From Xanthomonas sp. DAR 35659 (GTDB lineage Bacteria; Pseudomonadota; Gammaproteobacteria; Xanthomonadales; Xanthomonadaceae): DNA of 64,000 nucleotides. The stretch's first letter is position 1. Every line of letters starts with the position of its first letter. The stretch covers positions 672,001 to 736,000 of the forward strand of contig NZ_CP162488.1 in assembly GCF_041242975.1 (NCBI RefSeq), given 5' to 3'. Shown one piece after another: positions 1-8,695 of this stretch. Both the position numbers and the translations under genes were made by a program. The notes beneath the pieces were generated by a model. It made no database searches and was not told the origin of the DNA. It saw only the letters and a program-made list of their open reading frames with translations.

Positions 1-204
1 ACCGTCATCACCGCCCCTGCTTGGGGCCGGATTGCAATCCACCGTTCTCTGTCCGAAGCCATGCCTGCGAGGAGCTGTCGTCCACGCGGGGCGTGCCGTG
101 TCCGCGATGCGCGAAATGGCGACATTCTGGACACCGCGGCGTGGCGTGTCGGGATTGGCGGGTGTGTTTTCCGGCTTCTTCAACGAATACAGGATGTTCT
201 GCAC

Positions 205-990
205 ATGTCCAATGACAACAAGCTTGCCGTCGCCAACGAAGCGCCGCCCTATCCGGGCAGCGTGCTGTACCTGATCTACGGGATCGACGGGGACGGCGCG
301 CGCTCCTACGAGATCGACAACGGGGCCGTGGCCAGTTTCTGGTGCGGCCAGCATTTCGATCTCGGCGGCAAGCACTACTACACCGGCTTCGCCTATGCCA
401 CGCCGAACAAGTACGGCAGCGACGACAACGAAACCATCCCGAATCCGGGCGAGGGCGTGTCGATCAGCCAGGCCACCTTCCGGCTGATCGCGCCGGGTAC
501 CGAGCGGCCTTGGATGCTGCTGCACGCGCAACAGTTCGTTGGCTCGTTCGGTGCCTATGAGCGCGCCGACGCGGTGGACGAAACGCGCAAGCCGCAACAG
601 CACGTCCTGGACAACGGCCATCTGCTGCTGGCGGTGCCGACCTCCAGCTTCGACAACGGCGTCACCAGCCTGGGTTTCGCGCTGTTCACCTTCGACCCGG
701 ACAAGCACGACCTGGGCGGCTACCAGGGCTGGGTGTATCGCGGCACGGTCGCCGCTGGCGAGGACAACGAGGCCAGCAGCGACGCCGACGGCGTCGTGCC
801 GCATGTGTCCAGCGTGGGCACGCTGCAGTTCTCCCGGGTGCCGGGCGCGGCCTTGCCGGACGTGCGCGTCGCGCTGCGCGGCACCGCAATCGCCGGCCCC
901 AGCCGCGCGCGCCTGCTCGATGCATCCGACACGGTGGTCTACGCGTACGACCAAGCGAGCGAACAGTACCTGCCCAAGCCCACCGCATGA
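205..990 (+). CDS. Hypothetical protein upstream of T4SS effector
   Basis: A 261-residue protein I do not recognise. The ATG at 205 was preferred over the in-frame ATG at 61, because the extra N-terminus is Arg-rich and unlike a protein; AGGA lies about ten bases upstream of 205. No signal peptide, lipobox or membrane segment is visible from this start. It is rich in aromatic and acidic residues and looks like a globular beta-rich protein. It lies 166 bp upstream of a predicted type IV effector in the same orientation, so a role with that cluster (chaperone-like or immunity) is possible but rests on position only. A periplasmic immunity protein would be expected to carry a signal peptide, which argues against that role. 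Confidence 0.7.
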   Translation: MSNDNKLAVANEAPPYPGSVLYLIYGIDGDGARSYEIDNGAVASFWCGQHFDLGGKHYYTGFAYATPNKYGSDDNETIPNPGEGVSISQATFRLIAPGTERPWMLLHAQQFVGSFGAYERADAVDETRKPQQHVLDNGHLLLAVPTSSFDNGVTSLGFALFTFDPDKHDLGGYQGWVYRGTVAAGEDNEASSDADGVVPHVSSVGTLQFSRVPGAALPDVRVALRGTAIAGPSRARLLDASDTVVYAYDQASEQYLPKPTA

Positions 991-1156
991 CCCGCTGGTG
1001 CGCACCGCTGTACGTGGTACGCGCCGGCAATCGCAACACCGCAGTCCCCGCAGTCCCGAACCGTTTTGTTGACCGCGCACTAACAAGCTCACGGACGAGC
1101 TCGGTTGACCTTGTCGGCGCTCGGCGCCGTATATCAACCTCAAGGAGTAACACGAG

Positions 1157-3112
1157 ATGGCACGCGATTACACGAAAGCCGAAAACCTCGACATCATCGA
1201 GCGAGAGGCCAGGGAACGCCATATTCCGGTCGACGACTTCATGCGTTTCGCCTACATCGAAACCGGCGGCAGGTTCGACGAGCAGGCCAGCCGCGGCCCG
1301 AACAGCGCCAAGGGCCTGTTCCAGTTCACGCCCGGCACCGCGCAGGCCTACGGCATCCGCGGCCGCGAGCTGGATGCGGTCGCCAACACCGACGCGGCGG
1401 CGCGCCTGTACCTGGACAACCAGCGCTCGCTGACCCGGCAGCACGACCGCGACGACCGCCCGTACCTGTCCGGCAAGCCGCAGCCCGACGGGCTGGACAT
1501 GTACATGGCGCACCAGCAGGGCGCCGGCGGCTACCGCTCGATCCAGGCCGCGCTCGCCACCGGCAACTTCGCCCGCGACGATACGCGCGCGAACATCCTC
1601 AACAACGTGCCGCGCGAACGCGATCCGGCCGGCGCCAAGCAGTTCGAGGCCTATACCGGGACGTCGCTGGCCGACTTCAAGAAGATGTCCGACCAGGACA
1701 TGGCCAAGACCTTCCTGAAGTACTGGGACACCAAGTTCGACCATATCGCGATCCCGGAAAAGGGCATCAAGCCGGTGGTCGATGGCCAGGCTCAGCAGGC
1801 GGCCGCGCCCGCGCCCGCGCGTGCGCAGCCGCAGCCGACAGCGCCCTCCACCGCGGCCAAGCAGGAAGGGCATGGCGGCATCCAGCTCACCGCCGCGCAT
1901 GCGATGGGCATCAAGTACGACGACGTGCAGTACGCGATCAACATCAAGGGCCACAAGCTCTATCACCCGGGCGCGGACGGCAAGCACCTGGAGCAGGGCT
2001 ACATCGATTGCTCCGGCTGGGTGTCCGAGTTGCAGAACGCCACGATGCGCGAGATCAACGATAAGGCCGGGCGCACCGTGTTCGGTCGCCAGGACATGCT
2101 CGGGCAAGGCATGAACGGCTCGGGCGAAATCGTCAGGAAGGCGTTCCAGAGCTCGGGCGTGCTGCTGCAGGGCCAGGACGTGTTCAAGCCCGGCGCGCTG
2201 AAGGAAGGCATGGTGATCGGCGTGGATGCCGGCAACACCAAGCATGAGCACTGGAAGGGCATCGACCACATCCTGATGGTGGTGCGTGATCCCAAGAGCG
2301 GCGAGTTGCTGGTCAGCCAGTCCAGCGGCAGCAAGGGCGTCAACACCATGCCGCTGGACGACTACCTGGCCAGCCACAAGAACGCCAAGTTGTTCGTGTC
2401 CGATCCGCTGGCCAAGGCGCGCGACCTGCTGCAGGACAAGCAGCAGACGCAGTCGCAGGAGCAGGGCAAGAGCCACGACGCGCGCGCCGGGCTGAAGCCG
2501 GGCGAGCAGGGGGCGGAGGTCAAGGCGATGCAGCAGCGTCTGATCGAACTGGGCATCAAGGACGGCAGCGGCAAGCTGCTGACCGGCACCGGCTACTACG
2601 GCGACAAGACCAAGGACGCGGTGGCCAACCTGCAGCGCGAGAAGGGCATCGAACCGACCGGCATCGCCGACAAGGCCACGCTCGATGCGTTGAGCAAGGC
2701 GCAGGCCAAGGCGGCGCCGGCCGCGGCGCAGCGTGCCGACGATCCGCTGTTCGTGCAGGCCATGGAGAAACTGCAGAAACACGGGCCGAATGGCGGTTTC
2801 GCCAGCCGCGAGGAAATGCAGCGCGCGGCCGGGCAGGTGGCGTTCGAAGCCAGGGTGGGCGGCATGTCGCGCATCGACGACGTGTTGCCCAGCACCGACG
2901 GCAAGGGCCTGATCGCGGTGGAGCGCAATCCGAACAACCCGCACGACGTGAACCGCGCCTACGTGGACAAGCAGCATGCCGCGACCGTGCCGCTGGAGCA
3001 GAGCCAGCAGCAGTTGGCGGCCGAGAACCAGCGCCAGGCGCAGGAGCGGCAGACGCAGGATCAGCGCACCCAGGCGCAAGCGGCGCAGTCCACGCCACCC
3101 GCGGCGCGTTGA
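1157..3112 (+). CDS. Predicted X-T4SS antibacterial effector (transglycosylase + NlpC/P60-like + PG-binding + XVIPCD)
   Basis: 651 residues with a strong AAGGAG Shine-Dalgarno. Residues about 10-150 look like a lytic transglycosylase/lysozyme fold, with E35 in FAYIETGG as the likely catalytic acid followed by the SLT-like stretch AKGLFQFTPGTAQAYG. Residues about 235-400 resemble an NlpC/P60 or CHAP amidase/endopeptidase: Cys285 in DCSGW and His371 in GIDHILMVV fit a Cys-His pair. Residues about 445-517 are a PG_binding_1 domain. Residues about 528-651 match the XVIPCD signal (GGF, SRID, DGKG, NPNNP motifs and a Gln-rich tail) that targets Xanthomonas effectors to the VirD4 coupling protein. 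Known X-Tfe proteins are delivered into competitor periplasm to degrade murein. Two predicted catalytic domains in one effector is unusual. No T4SS structural genes are in the window. Domain calls are from motif reading only. Confidence 0.85.
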   Translation: MARDYTKAENLDIIEREARERHIPVDDFMRFAYIETGGRFDEQASRGPNSAKGLFQFTPGTAQAYGIRGRELDAVANTDAAARLYLDNQRSLTRQHDRDDRPYLSGKPQPDGLDMYMAHQQGAGGYRSIQAALATGNFARDDTRANILNNVPRERDPAGAKQFEAYTGTSLADFKKMSDQDMAKTFLKYWDTKFDHIAIPEKGIKPVVDGQAQQAAAPAPARAQPQPTAPSTAAKQEGHGGIQLTAAHAMGIKYDDVQYAINIKGHKLYHPGADGKHLEQGYIDCSGWVSELQNATMREINDKAGRTVFGRQDMLGQGMNGSGEIVRKAFQSSGVLLQGQDVFKPGALKEGMVIGVDAGNTKHEHWKGIDHILMVVRDPKSGELLVSQSSGSKGVNTMPLDDYLASHKNAKLFVSDPLAKARDLLQDKQQTQSQEQGKSHDARAGLKPGEQGAEVKAMQQRLIELGIKDGSGKLLTGTGYYGDKTKDAVANLQREKGIEPTGIADKATLDALSKAQAKAAPAAAQRADDPLFVQAMEKLQKHGPNGGFASREEMQRAAGQVAFEARVGGMSRIDDVLPSTDGKGLIAVERNPNNPHDVNRAYVDKQHAATVPLEQSQQQLAAENQRQAQERQTQDQRTQAQAAQSTPPAAR

Positions 3113-3340
3113 TGCGCTGTTCGCTTCGGCCGCCGCCGGCAGCAAGGCCGGCGGAGGCCGAGTGCGGCGCATCGTGCGCCCATGTCCAGCGCCGTGGCCG
3201 CGCGTGTCGCGCCGCATGCGTGTGCATGCGCGCGCCGGCAGTGCGTCGCCAACGCGGCATCGACAACGCGTGGACAGCGCCCGTGCAATCCTTTAGAACT
3301 GCGCTCCCGCGTTCGCCCCACCACAAGGCAACTTCAGACA

Positions 3341-3862
3341 ATGGCCATCGCCAAGGTTCTTCCTGTGTCCTGCCTGCTGGCGCTGTGCGCAGTGACGGCG
3401 GCGTGCAACGGCGGCGCATCCACGCCGGCATCGACCGCCGCCACCACTGCGCCCGCACCGTCCGCCGCTGCGACGGCATCCACCCCGCCTGCACCGCCGC
3501 AAGCCACCCCGGCGCCGGCCACCACCGCGCCATCTCCCACGCCAAGAGCCACTCCCGCCATGCGACCGTCCTATGACGCCTGCATCAGCGCCGCCGCAGG
3601 CGCGACACCCGCCATGCAGGATTGCATGGACAGCGAATACCAATACCAGGACGGCCGCCTGAACGACGCCTACAAGGCCGCCATGGCGAAGCTGGGCGAG
3701 GCGCAGAAGAACGCGCTGCGCGACCAGCAGCGCAAATGGGTCGCCGATCGCGACGAGAAATGTTTCTACGATCCGGACAGCGGACAGGCCGGGCGCCTGG
3801 ATGCGGCCGAGTGCCGCCTGGAGATGACCGCCAAGCGCGCGGACGAACTGGCAGGGCACTGA
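3341..3862 (+). CDS. Lipoprotein with LprI-type domain, candidate T4SS immunity protein
   Basis: 173 residues from the ATG at 3341. The N-terminus is a hydrophobic signal ending in an acceptable lipobox (VTAAC, lipid-bearing Cys22). It is followed by an Ala/Thr/Pro-rich linker to about residue 75 and then a C-terminal domain with paired cysteines (YDACIS, QDCMDSEYQ, KCFYD, ECRLEM) and a QRKWVADRD core, typical of the LprI/DUF1311 lysozyme-inhibitor-like family. In Xanthomonas, immunity proteins for murein-degrading T4SS effectors are periplasmic lipoproteins encoded beside their effectors. This gene sits between two such effectors, 46 bp before the second. Neutralising one or both enzymes at the outer membrane is an inference from family and position. 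The in-frame upstream ATG at 3182 would bury the signal peptide and was not chosen. Confidence 0.85.
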   Translation: MAIAKVLPVSCLLALCAVTAACNGGASTPASTAATTAPAPSAAATASTPPAPPQATPAPATTAPSPTPRATPAMRPSYDACISAAAGATPAMQDCMDSEYQYQDGRLNDAYKAAMAKLGEAQKNALRDQQRKWVADRDEKCFYDPDSGQAGRLDAAECRLEMTAKRADELAGH

Positions 3863-3907
3863 GTCACGCCTTTTTTGCGATACGACATTTAGACAAGGAG
3901 ATGCACG

Positions 3908-5293
3908 ATGAGCGACAAGGATTGGGAACTGGGGCAGACCTCCAAGCATTACGAGACCGGCGGACGCGGCGCCAGCACGGTGTCCTCCGGCATCGACGAT
4001 CCGGGTGGCGTGTCCTACGGCTCCTACCAGATGACCTCGCAGGTCAAGACCAAGGAAGGCACGATCATCGTCGGCGGCACCGTCGCCGCGTTCGTCAAGG
4101 ACAGCAAGTACAGCGACGACTTCGCCGGCCTGAAGCCGGGCTCGCCCGAGTTCAGCGCGAAGTGGAAGGAACTGGCCAGGACCGACGATACCTTCGCGCA
4201 GGAACAGCACGACTACATCAAGCGCACGCATTACGACAAGCTGGTGGACCGGCTCAAGGACAAGGGCATGGACCTGTCCGACCGCGGCCCGGCTGTGCAG
4301 GATGCGCTGTGGAGCACCGCGGTGCAGTACGGCCCTGGCAGCGACAAGAAGCCGGGCGGCTCGGGCGTGTTCCTGAAGGGCATCGAGGCCAAGTTCGGCA
4401 AGGACTACGACCTGTCCAAGCTTTCCGACAAGGACATCGTCGGCGCGGTGCAGGACTACAAGGCCGAGCACGTCAAGGAACTGTTTCCGCGGGTGGAGAA
4501 GCAGAAGACTCTCGATTCGCTGAAGAACCGCGCCGAGAACGAGAAGGCGGACCTGCTGAAGCTGACGGACCGGGACAAGACTGTCAGCCACGACGGCGAG
4601 CAACCGGCCAAGCATGAGCGCAAGCCGCACGCCGACGCGCCCCATCGCGGTGCTGGCGCGCACGCCGAGAACGGCGACGGCGTGCTCAAGCGCAACGAGC
4701 AGGGTGCGGCGGTGAAGGGCATGCAGGAGAAGCTGGCCCAGCTCGGCTACCTGGACGCGAAGGATGCCATCGGCGTTTACGGTCCCAAGACCGAAGCGGC
4801 GGTGGAGAAGTTCCAGCGCGAACAGCAGCTCAAGGGCGTGGACGGCAAGGCCGGCCCGGAGACGCTGGCGGCGATCGACAAGCACCTGCAACAGCAGCAG
4901 GGCGTGGAGCGCTTGCGTCGCGACAACCCGATGTTCGACCAGGCCGTCGCGAAACTGGAAAAGCAGGGCCCGAACGGCGGGTTCGGCAGCCGCGAGGAGA
5001 TGCATCGCGCGGCCGGGCAGGCGGCGTTCGAGGCCAAGCTCAGCGGCATGTCGCGGATCGACGATCTGGTGCCCAGCACCGACGGCAAGGGCATGATCGC
5101 GGTGGAGCGCAACCCGAACAATCCGCTCGACGTGAACCGCGCCTACGTGGACCGGCAGCAGGCCGCGGCCGTGCCGCTGGAGCAGAGCCAGCAGCAGTTC
5201 GCGGCCGAAAGCCAGCGGCAGGTACAGGCGCAGGCGCAGGCGCAGGACCAGCAGCGCGCGCAGACCCAGGCGCAGCCCTCGCACGCGCGCTGA
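3908..5293 (+). CDS. Predicted X-T4SS antibacterial effector (lysozyme-like + PG-binding + XVIPCD)
   Basis: 461 residues with a clear AAGGAG ribosome site seven bases before the ATG. Residues 1-215 resemble phage- and T6SS-associated muramidase-like domains: an early YETGG motif with a likely catalytic Glu, a GGVSYGSYQM stretch, and helical repeats. Residues about 258-322 form a PG_binding_1 domain (LKRNEQGAAVKGMQEKL). Residues about 330-461 are an XVIPCD signal with a Gln-rich end, nearly the same as that of the upstream effector (GPNGGF, SREEM, SRIDD, NPNNP and EQSQQQ are shared). It is predicted to be exported by the type IV system and to cut murein of rival bacteria. No immunity gene is visible in the 567 bp that follow, so the LprI lipoprotein upstream is the only local candidate. 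The exact enzyme type is uncertain. Confidence 0.83.
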   Translation: MSDKDWELGQTSKHYETGGRGASTVSSGIDDPGGVSYGSYQMTSQVKTKEGTIIVGGTVAAFVKDSKYSDDFAGLKPGSPEFSAKWKELARTDDTFAQEQHDYIKRTHYDKLVDRLKDKGMDLSDRGPAVQDALWSTAVQYGPGSDKKPGGSGVFLKGIEAKFGKDYDLSKLSDKDIVGAVQDYKAEHVKELFPRVEKQKTLDSLKNRAENEKADLLKLTDRDKTVSHDGEQPAKHERKPHADAPHRGAGAHAENGDGVLKRNEQGAAVKGMQEKLAQLGYLDAKDAIGVYGPKTEAAVEKFQREQQLKGVDGKAGPETLAAIDKHLQQQQGVERLRRDNPMFDQAVAKLEKQGPNGGFGSREEMHRAAGQAAFEAKLSGMSRIDDLVPSTDGKGMIAVERNPNNPLDVNRAYVDRQQAAAVPLEQSQQQFAAESQRQVQAQAQAQDQQRAQTQAQPSHAR

Positions 5294-5860
5294 CCGCAGC
5301 GGCGCCGCCGGCCGGCGCCATGTGGCCCGGCAGGCGCCGGTCCGGTCCGCCGGGCTGGTGCCTTGTCCTCGCGCATGTAAGAGGTGGTTGCCACGGGCTG
5401 CATTCGCCCTTGGCGCATGCGTCTTTCGATTCCCGCGTGTCTGTCGCGCCGCGCCGGGTGCCGTATCCCGGATGCGAGGCCATTGCCGCCGCGTCGTGCG
5501 GCCAACTGACGAAGGCAGGATGCGTGCAACGCGCCGGCCTTGGAATGCGCCTCGCGCACCGCGGTATCTGCGACCACCGCCGTGCCGCCGGCCGAGTACC
5601 GCGAGGCGCAGCGGCGGATGCGCGGACACGGCGTTCCGCTTTGCGTTGGGCAGCAAGCCCATCGTCGCGATGGCGGTGCTGGTGCGGGTTGCGCACAACC
5701 GCGTAGGTCTGGATGCGCTGATCGCCAAAGCCAGAACTCAGTCGCATCGCGTACCCGGCGCTTGGCCTAGCGAAGGTGCAGTGCAGGCTACGCGCCGCGA
5801 TGGGCGGGCCTGTGGCGCATGCGCGGCCGTCCTGCCGCTGCGATGGCCTATGCTGCACCC
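5294..5860. other. Gene-free stretch after second effector
   Basis: About 570 bp of high-GC sequence with ORFs on both strands, but none has a credible ribosome site, domain or amino-acid composition. No repeat, terminator with a T-run or RNA gene was recognised. Confidence 0.5.
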
Positions 5861-6634
5861 ATGTCACAGGATGCCACCGCCGCTTCGCTCCCCTCCCCGT
5901 GCGGACGTGGGGCATCGCGCACGCGCTGGATCGTGCTCGCGCTGAGTGCCGCCATTGGCGGCCCCGGGAGCGCGCCGTGTGCGGCTGCGGCCACCCCGCT
6001 CCTGTCGTCGGCTACCACGCCTGCGCAAGCCGGGCTGGTCGACGTGCGCACGGTGGCACCGGATATCGCACTGGATATCCGCTATGCCGGCCACGACAAC
6101 TTCACCGGCCGGCCGGTACCCGGCTACGACGCGCCGACGTGCTACCTGCTGGCCCCGGTCGCGCAGGCCTTGGCGCGGGTGCAGCAGGCGCTGCATGCCG
6201 ATGGCTACCGCCTGCAGGTGTTCGATTGCTACCGCCCGCAGCGCGCGGTCCGCGCCTTCGTGGCCTGGGCCGGCGATCTCGACGACCAGGTCGCCAAGGC
6301 ACGCTACTACCCGCATCTGGACAAGCGCGTGCTGCTCGGCGACTACATCGCCGAAACCTCCGGCCACAGCCGCGGCGCCACCGTCGACCTGGGTCTGCTC
6401 GACTGCCGCGGCGGCCAGTGCACGCCGCTGGACATGGGTACCGGCTTCGATTTCTTCGACCCGGCGGCGCATACCGATGCGAAGGACGTCGGCGCCGCGC
6501 AGCGCGCGAACCGCCAGCGCCTGCTACAGGCGATGGCGGCGCAGGGTTTCGTCAACTACCCGCTGGAATGGTGGCACTACACGTTGCACCCCGAGCCTGA
6601 CCCCGGCACCGCCTATGACGTGCCGATCCGCTAG
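5861..6634 (+). CDS. D-alanyl-D-alanine dipeptidase, VanX/DdpX family
   Basis: 257 residues, M15D family zinc dipeptidase that splits D-Ala-D-Ala released from murein turnover. The start at 5861 gives an N-terminus with a hydrophobic stretch (about residues 20-48) consistent with export to the periplasm; the in-frame ATG at 5819 is less likely. Family signatures are visible: LDIRYAGHDNFTGR early in the domain, FDCYRPQRAV, the zinc-binding SGHSRGATVD block (His and Asp ligands), and the EWWHYTL block that supplies the catalytic Glu and third His ligand. The family includes VanX of glycopeptide resistance, but chromosomal copies in Gram-negatives usually recycle D-Ala. There is no vanH/vanA neighbour, so a resistance role is not suggested. 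Confidence 0.9.
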   Translation: MSQDATAASLPSPCGRGASRTRWIVLALSAAIGGPGSAPCAAAATPLLSSATTPAQAGLVDVRTVAPDIALDIRYAGHDNFTGRPVPGYDAPTCYLLAPVAQALARVQQALHADGYRLQVFDCYRPQRAVRAFVAWAGDLDDQVAKARYYPHLDKRVLLGDYIAETSGHSRGATVDLGLLDCRGGQCTPLDMGTGFDFFDPAAHTDAKDVGAAQRANRQRLLQAMAAQGFVNYPLEWWHYTLHPEPDPGTAYDVPIR

Positions 6635-6664
6635 GCTTCACACTTGCATCGACAGGCGCAGACC

Positions 6665-6865
6665 ATGAGCGATATCCACAGCTTTGCTTCCGTGCAGTGT
6701 CCTTACTGCGGCGAGTGGAACGAACTGGCGGTGGATCCGTCGGTGGAGACCCAGCAATACGTGGAGGATTGCCATATCTGCTGCCGCCCCATGCTGTTGA
6801 CGGTGGGGTGGGACGAGGACGATGGGGAGCCGGTCGTGAGCGCCCGCAGCGAGAACGACGGCTGA
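6665..6865 (+). CDS. CPXCG-type cysteine-rich protein
   Basis: 66 residues. It contains CPYCGEWNEL near residue 12 and a second Cys pair (CHICCRP), the two zinc-knuckle halves of the short CPXCG family, followed by an acidic segment. Members are widespread in gammaproteobacteria, are thought to bind zinc, and have no established role. It lies 30 bp downstream of the VanX-like gene on the same strand and could share its transcript. Confidence 0.82.
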   Translation: MSDIHSFASVQCPYCGEWNELAVDPSVETQQYVEDCHICCRPMLLTVGWDEDDGEPVVSARSENDG

Positions 6866-7022
6866 GCCGTTCCCGCGCCGCGCCGGCGGGTCGCGGCCAG
6901 CGCCGGCCGGCAAGCGCGCGCGGGTCCGCACGCCCACACGCCCCACGCGACAGCCCGACACGGCATGCGCGCACAGCGCCCGCACCCCCTAGACTGCACG
7001 CCTCGCCACCAGGACGTACCGA

Positions 7023-7412
7023 ATGAATCTGTCGCTGCACTTCGGCCTGCTGGGCTCGCTCGAAGCCGGGCTGATCGCGCTCGCGGTCGGGTTCCTGATC
7101 TACGCGGTGTGGCACCGGCTGTGTCGCGGATTGCAATGGTCCGACGGCCACGCGCTGGGCTGGGCTTGTCTGATCGCGGTCGCCGTCTCGGCCGGCATCG
7201 ACTGCTGGAACCTGTTCTACACCAGCATCGTGCGTCTGGAGTCGCCGCTGTACGCGCGCCTGGCGCTGGCCAGCATCCACGATCCGAACGAACTGGGGAC
7301 GCGCGTGGTGCTGGAAGTGGCCGGCGCGCTGGCCGGCGTGGCGATAGGTTGGGTGGTGTTCAGTTCGCGTTCAAGTGAAAAATCCGGCGAAGGCGACAGC
7401 GGAATCGGCTGA
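7023..7412 (+). CDS. Small integral membrane protein, unknown function
   Basis: 129 residues that I do not recognise. Three hydrophobic segments are visible (about residues 9-29, 44-66 and 97-116) separated by a short basic loop (WHRLCRGLQW) and a longer polar loop, with a Ser/Gly/Glu-rich C-terminal tail. It probably sits in the inner membrane. No catalytic motif is seen. Confidence 0.68.
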   Translation: MNLSLHFGLLGSLEAGLIALAVGFLIYAVWHRLCRGLQWSDGHALGWACLIAVAVSAGIDCWNLFYTSIVRLESPLYARLALASIHDPNELGTRVVLEVAGALAGVAIGWVVFSSRSSEKSGEGDSGIG

Positions 7413-7637
7413 AACACACGCTTTTTTTCCGAGCTGCGAACATCTCGAACGACTGGCTTACCGCATGCTCACCAAGCGCTAACCAAGCGGGTAGCGCGTC
7501 CTTTCCTCGCCGTGGTTAACGAAGCGTTTTGCGCGATTTTTCGCGGGGGAATGGATTCAGTCTGGAATTGGCACGGTGTAGCCATGCACCGGATCGGACC
7601 GGGCATGCCACAACCGAGAGAGCAAAGGAGACCACCC

Positions 7638-8003
7638 ATGAACATTCGCAACCGCACGCCGCTGATCGGGACCGCCGCCATTCTCGCCGCCGCACTGGCC
7701 ATGCCGGCCTTCGCCCAGGACGCGCAGAGCGACGCGGCCACCCCGGCGCAGTCGCCCACCAGCGCGACCGGCGCGACCGCTTCCCAGCCGGCCAAATCCG
7801 GTGGTGGCCAGACCTGGGCCGATGTCGACACCGATAGCGACGGCGCCATCAGCCAGCAGGAAGCGCAGGTCAACGCCGGCCTGAGCCAGATCTTTTCCCA
7901 GGCCGACGCGGACCACAACGGCAAGCTGACGCCGGACGAGTACAAGGCCTATGTCGCCAAGCAGCAGGGCGGCGCGGCAGGGAGCAGCAGCAACGGGCAG
8001 TAA
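7638..8003 (+). CDS. Secreted EF-hand calcium-binding protein
   Basis: 121 residues. It has a clean signal peptide (basic start, hydrophobic core, AFA cleavage site near residue 26), an Ala/Thr/Ser-rich linker and two EF-hand loops: DVDTDSDGAISQQE and DADHNGKLTPDE. Both loops have acidic residues at the calcium-ligand positions. AAAGGAG lies about eight bases before the ATG. Xanthomonads carry several such small periplasmic EF-hand proteins of unknown role. A second, related gene lies 256 bp downstream. Confidence 0.85.
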   Translation: MNIRNRTPLIGTAAILAAALAMPAFAQDAQSDAATPAQSPTSATGATASQPAKSGGGQTWADVDTDSDGAISQQEAQVNAGLSQIFSQADADHNGKLTPDEYKAYVAKQQGGAAGSSSNGQ

Positions 8004-8151
8004 TGCGATCGCGCCGCATCTCCCCGGCACGCGCGACGTGCGCGTGCCGACACGGCGCCGTCTTTGCTGACGGCCTCCTGCAGGCTTCGCGATGCTCACT
8101 TGCTGTAGCAGTGTGACTCCCAGTAGGGCATGACGCGGAAAAAAGACACGG

Positions 8152-8177
8152 AAGGGCGGCCTTGTGCCGCCCTTTCT
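8152..8177 (+). terminator. Rho-independent terminator-like hairpin
   Basis: AAGGGCGGC (8152-8160) and GCCGCCCTT (8166-8174) form a nine-pair stem with a five-base loop, followed by a short T stretch. It lies downstream of the first EF-hand gene and would end its transcript. Confidence 0.65.
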
Positions 8178-8259
8178 GCGCTCCGAGTTCTACAGGTGTA
8201 TGACGCAGTCCCACCGCGCTACGGTGTAGGGTGGCGATCCGTCGTTCGCAGAGGCTGAC

Positions 8260-8673
8260 ATGGCCCGATCCCAGCGCTTGCATTGTCTGTGGCGCGCGTT
8301 GCCGCTTTGGGTGGGAGTTGCGGTCGCCGGCGTGGCCGCGGCGCAACAGGAGCCGGTCGCACCGGTCCTGCCGCCGCCGGTGACGCCCGCACCGACGCCG
8401 TCCCCCGCGCCGTTGCCGCCGCTGCCCTCACCGCCCGCACCCTCCGCGCCGGTGCCTGCCGCCCCGGCCACCGATGCCGGCGCCAGCGTGGGCGCCCGCA
8501 GTTTCGCGGCGCTGGACCTGGATCGCGATGGGCGCATCGACCGCACCGAGGCCGCCGCCGATCCGGTGTTGCGCGAGGTCTTCGGTACCCTCGATGCCGA
8601 CGCCGACGGCGCCTTGTCGCGCGAGGAGTACGCGCGCTACCAACCCGGCCCGGGCGACCCTGCGCCGCAGTGA
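8260..8673 (+). CDS. Secreted proline-rich EF-hand protein
   Basis: 137 residues. An N-terminal signal peptide (cleavage likely after AAAQ, around residue 29) is followed by a strongly Pro/Ala-rich linker of about 45 residues that may span periplasm or wall. A C-terminal EF-hand pair follows: DLDRDGRIDRTE and DADADGALSREE. The domain plan matches the preceding EF-hand gene with a longer linker, so the two are probably paralogues. The role is unknown. Confidence 0.82.
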   Translation: MARSQRLHCLWRALPLWVGVAVAGVAAAQQEPVAPVLPPPVTPAPTPSPAPLPPLPSPPAPSAPVPAAPATDAGASVGARSFAALDLDRDGRIDRTEAAADPVLREVFGTLDADADGALSREEYARYQPGPGDPAPQ

Positions 8674-8695
8674 AGCGCGCTGCTATGCTTGGGCG

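Noticed and set aside
686..3217. 843-codon minus-strand ORF across the first effector
   Set aside because: Shadow of the plus-strand gene; composition is Arg/Leu/Ala/His-rich with no domain.
5322..5945. Possible second immunity gene after the second effector
   Set aside because: No signal peptide, lipobox or ribosome site in any frame of the stretch.
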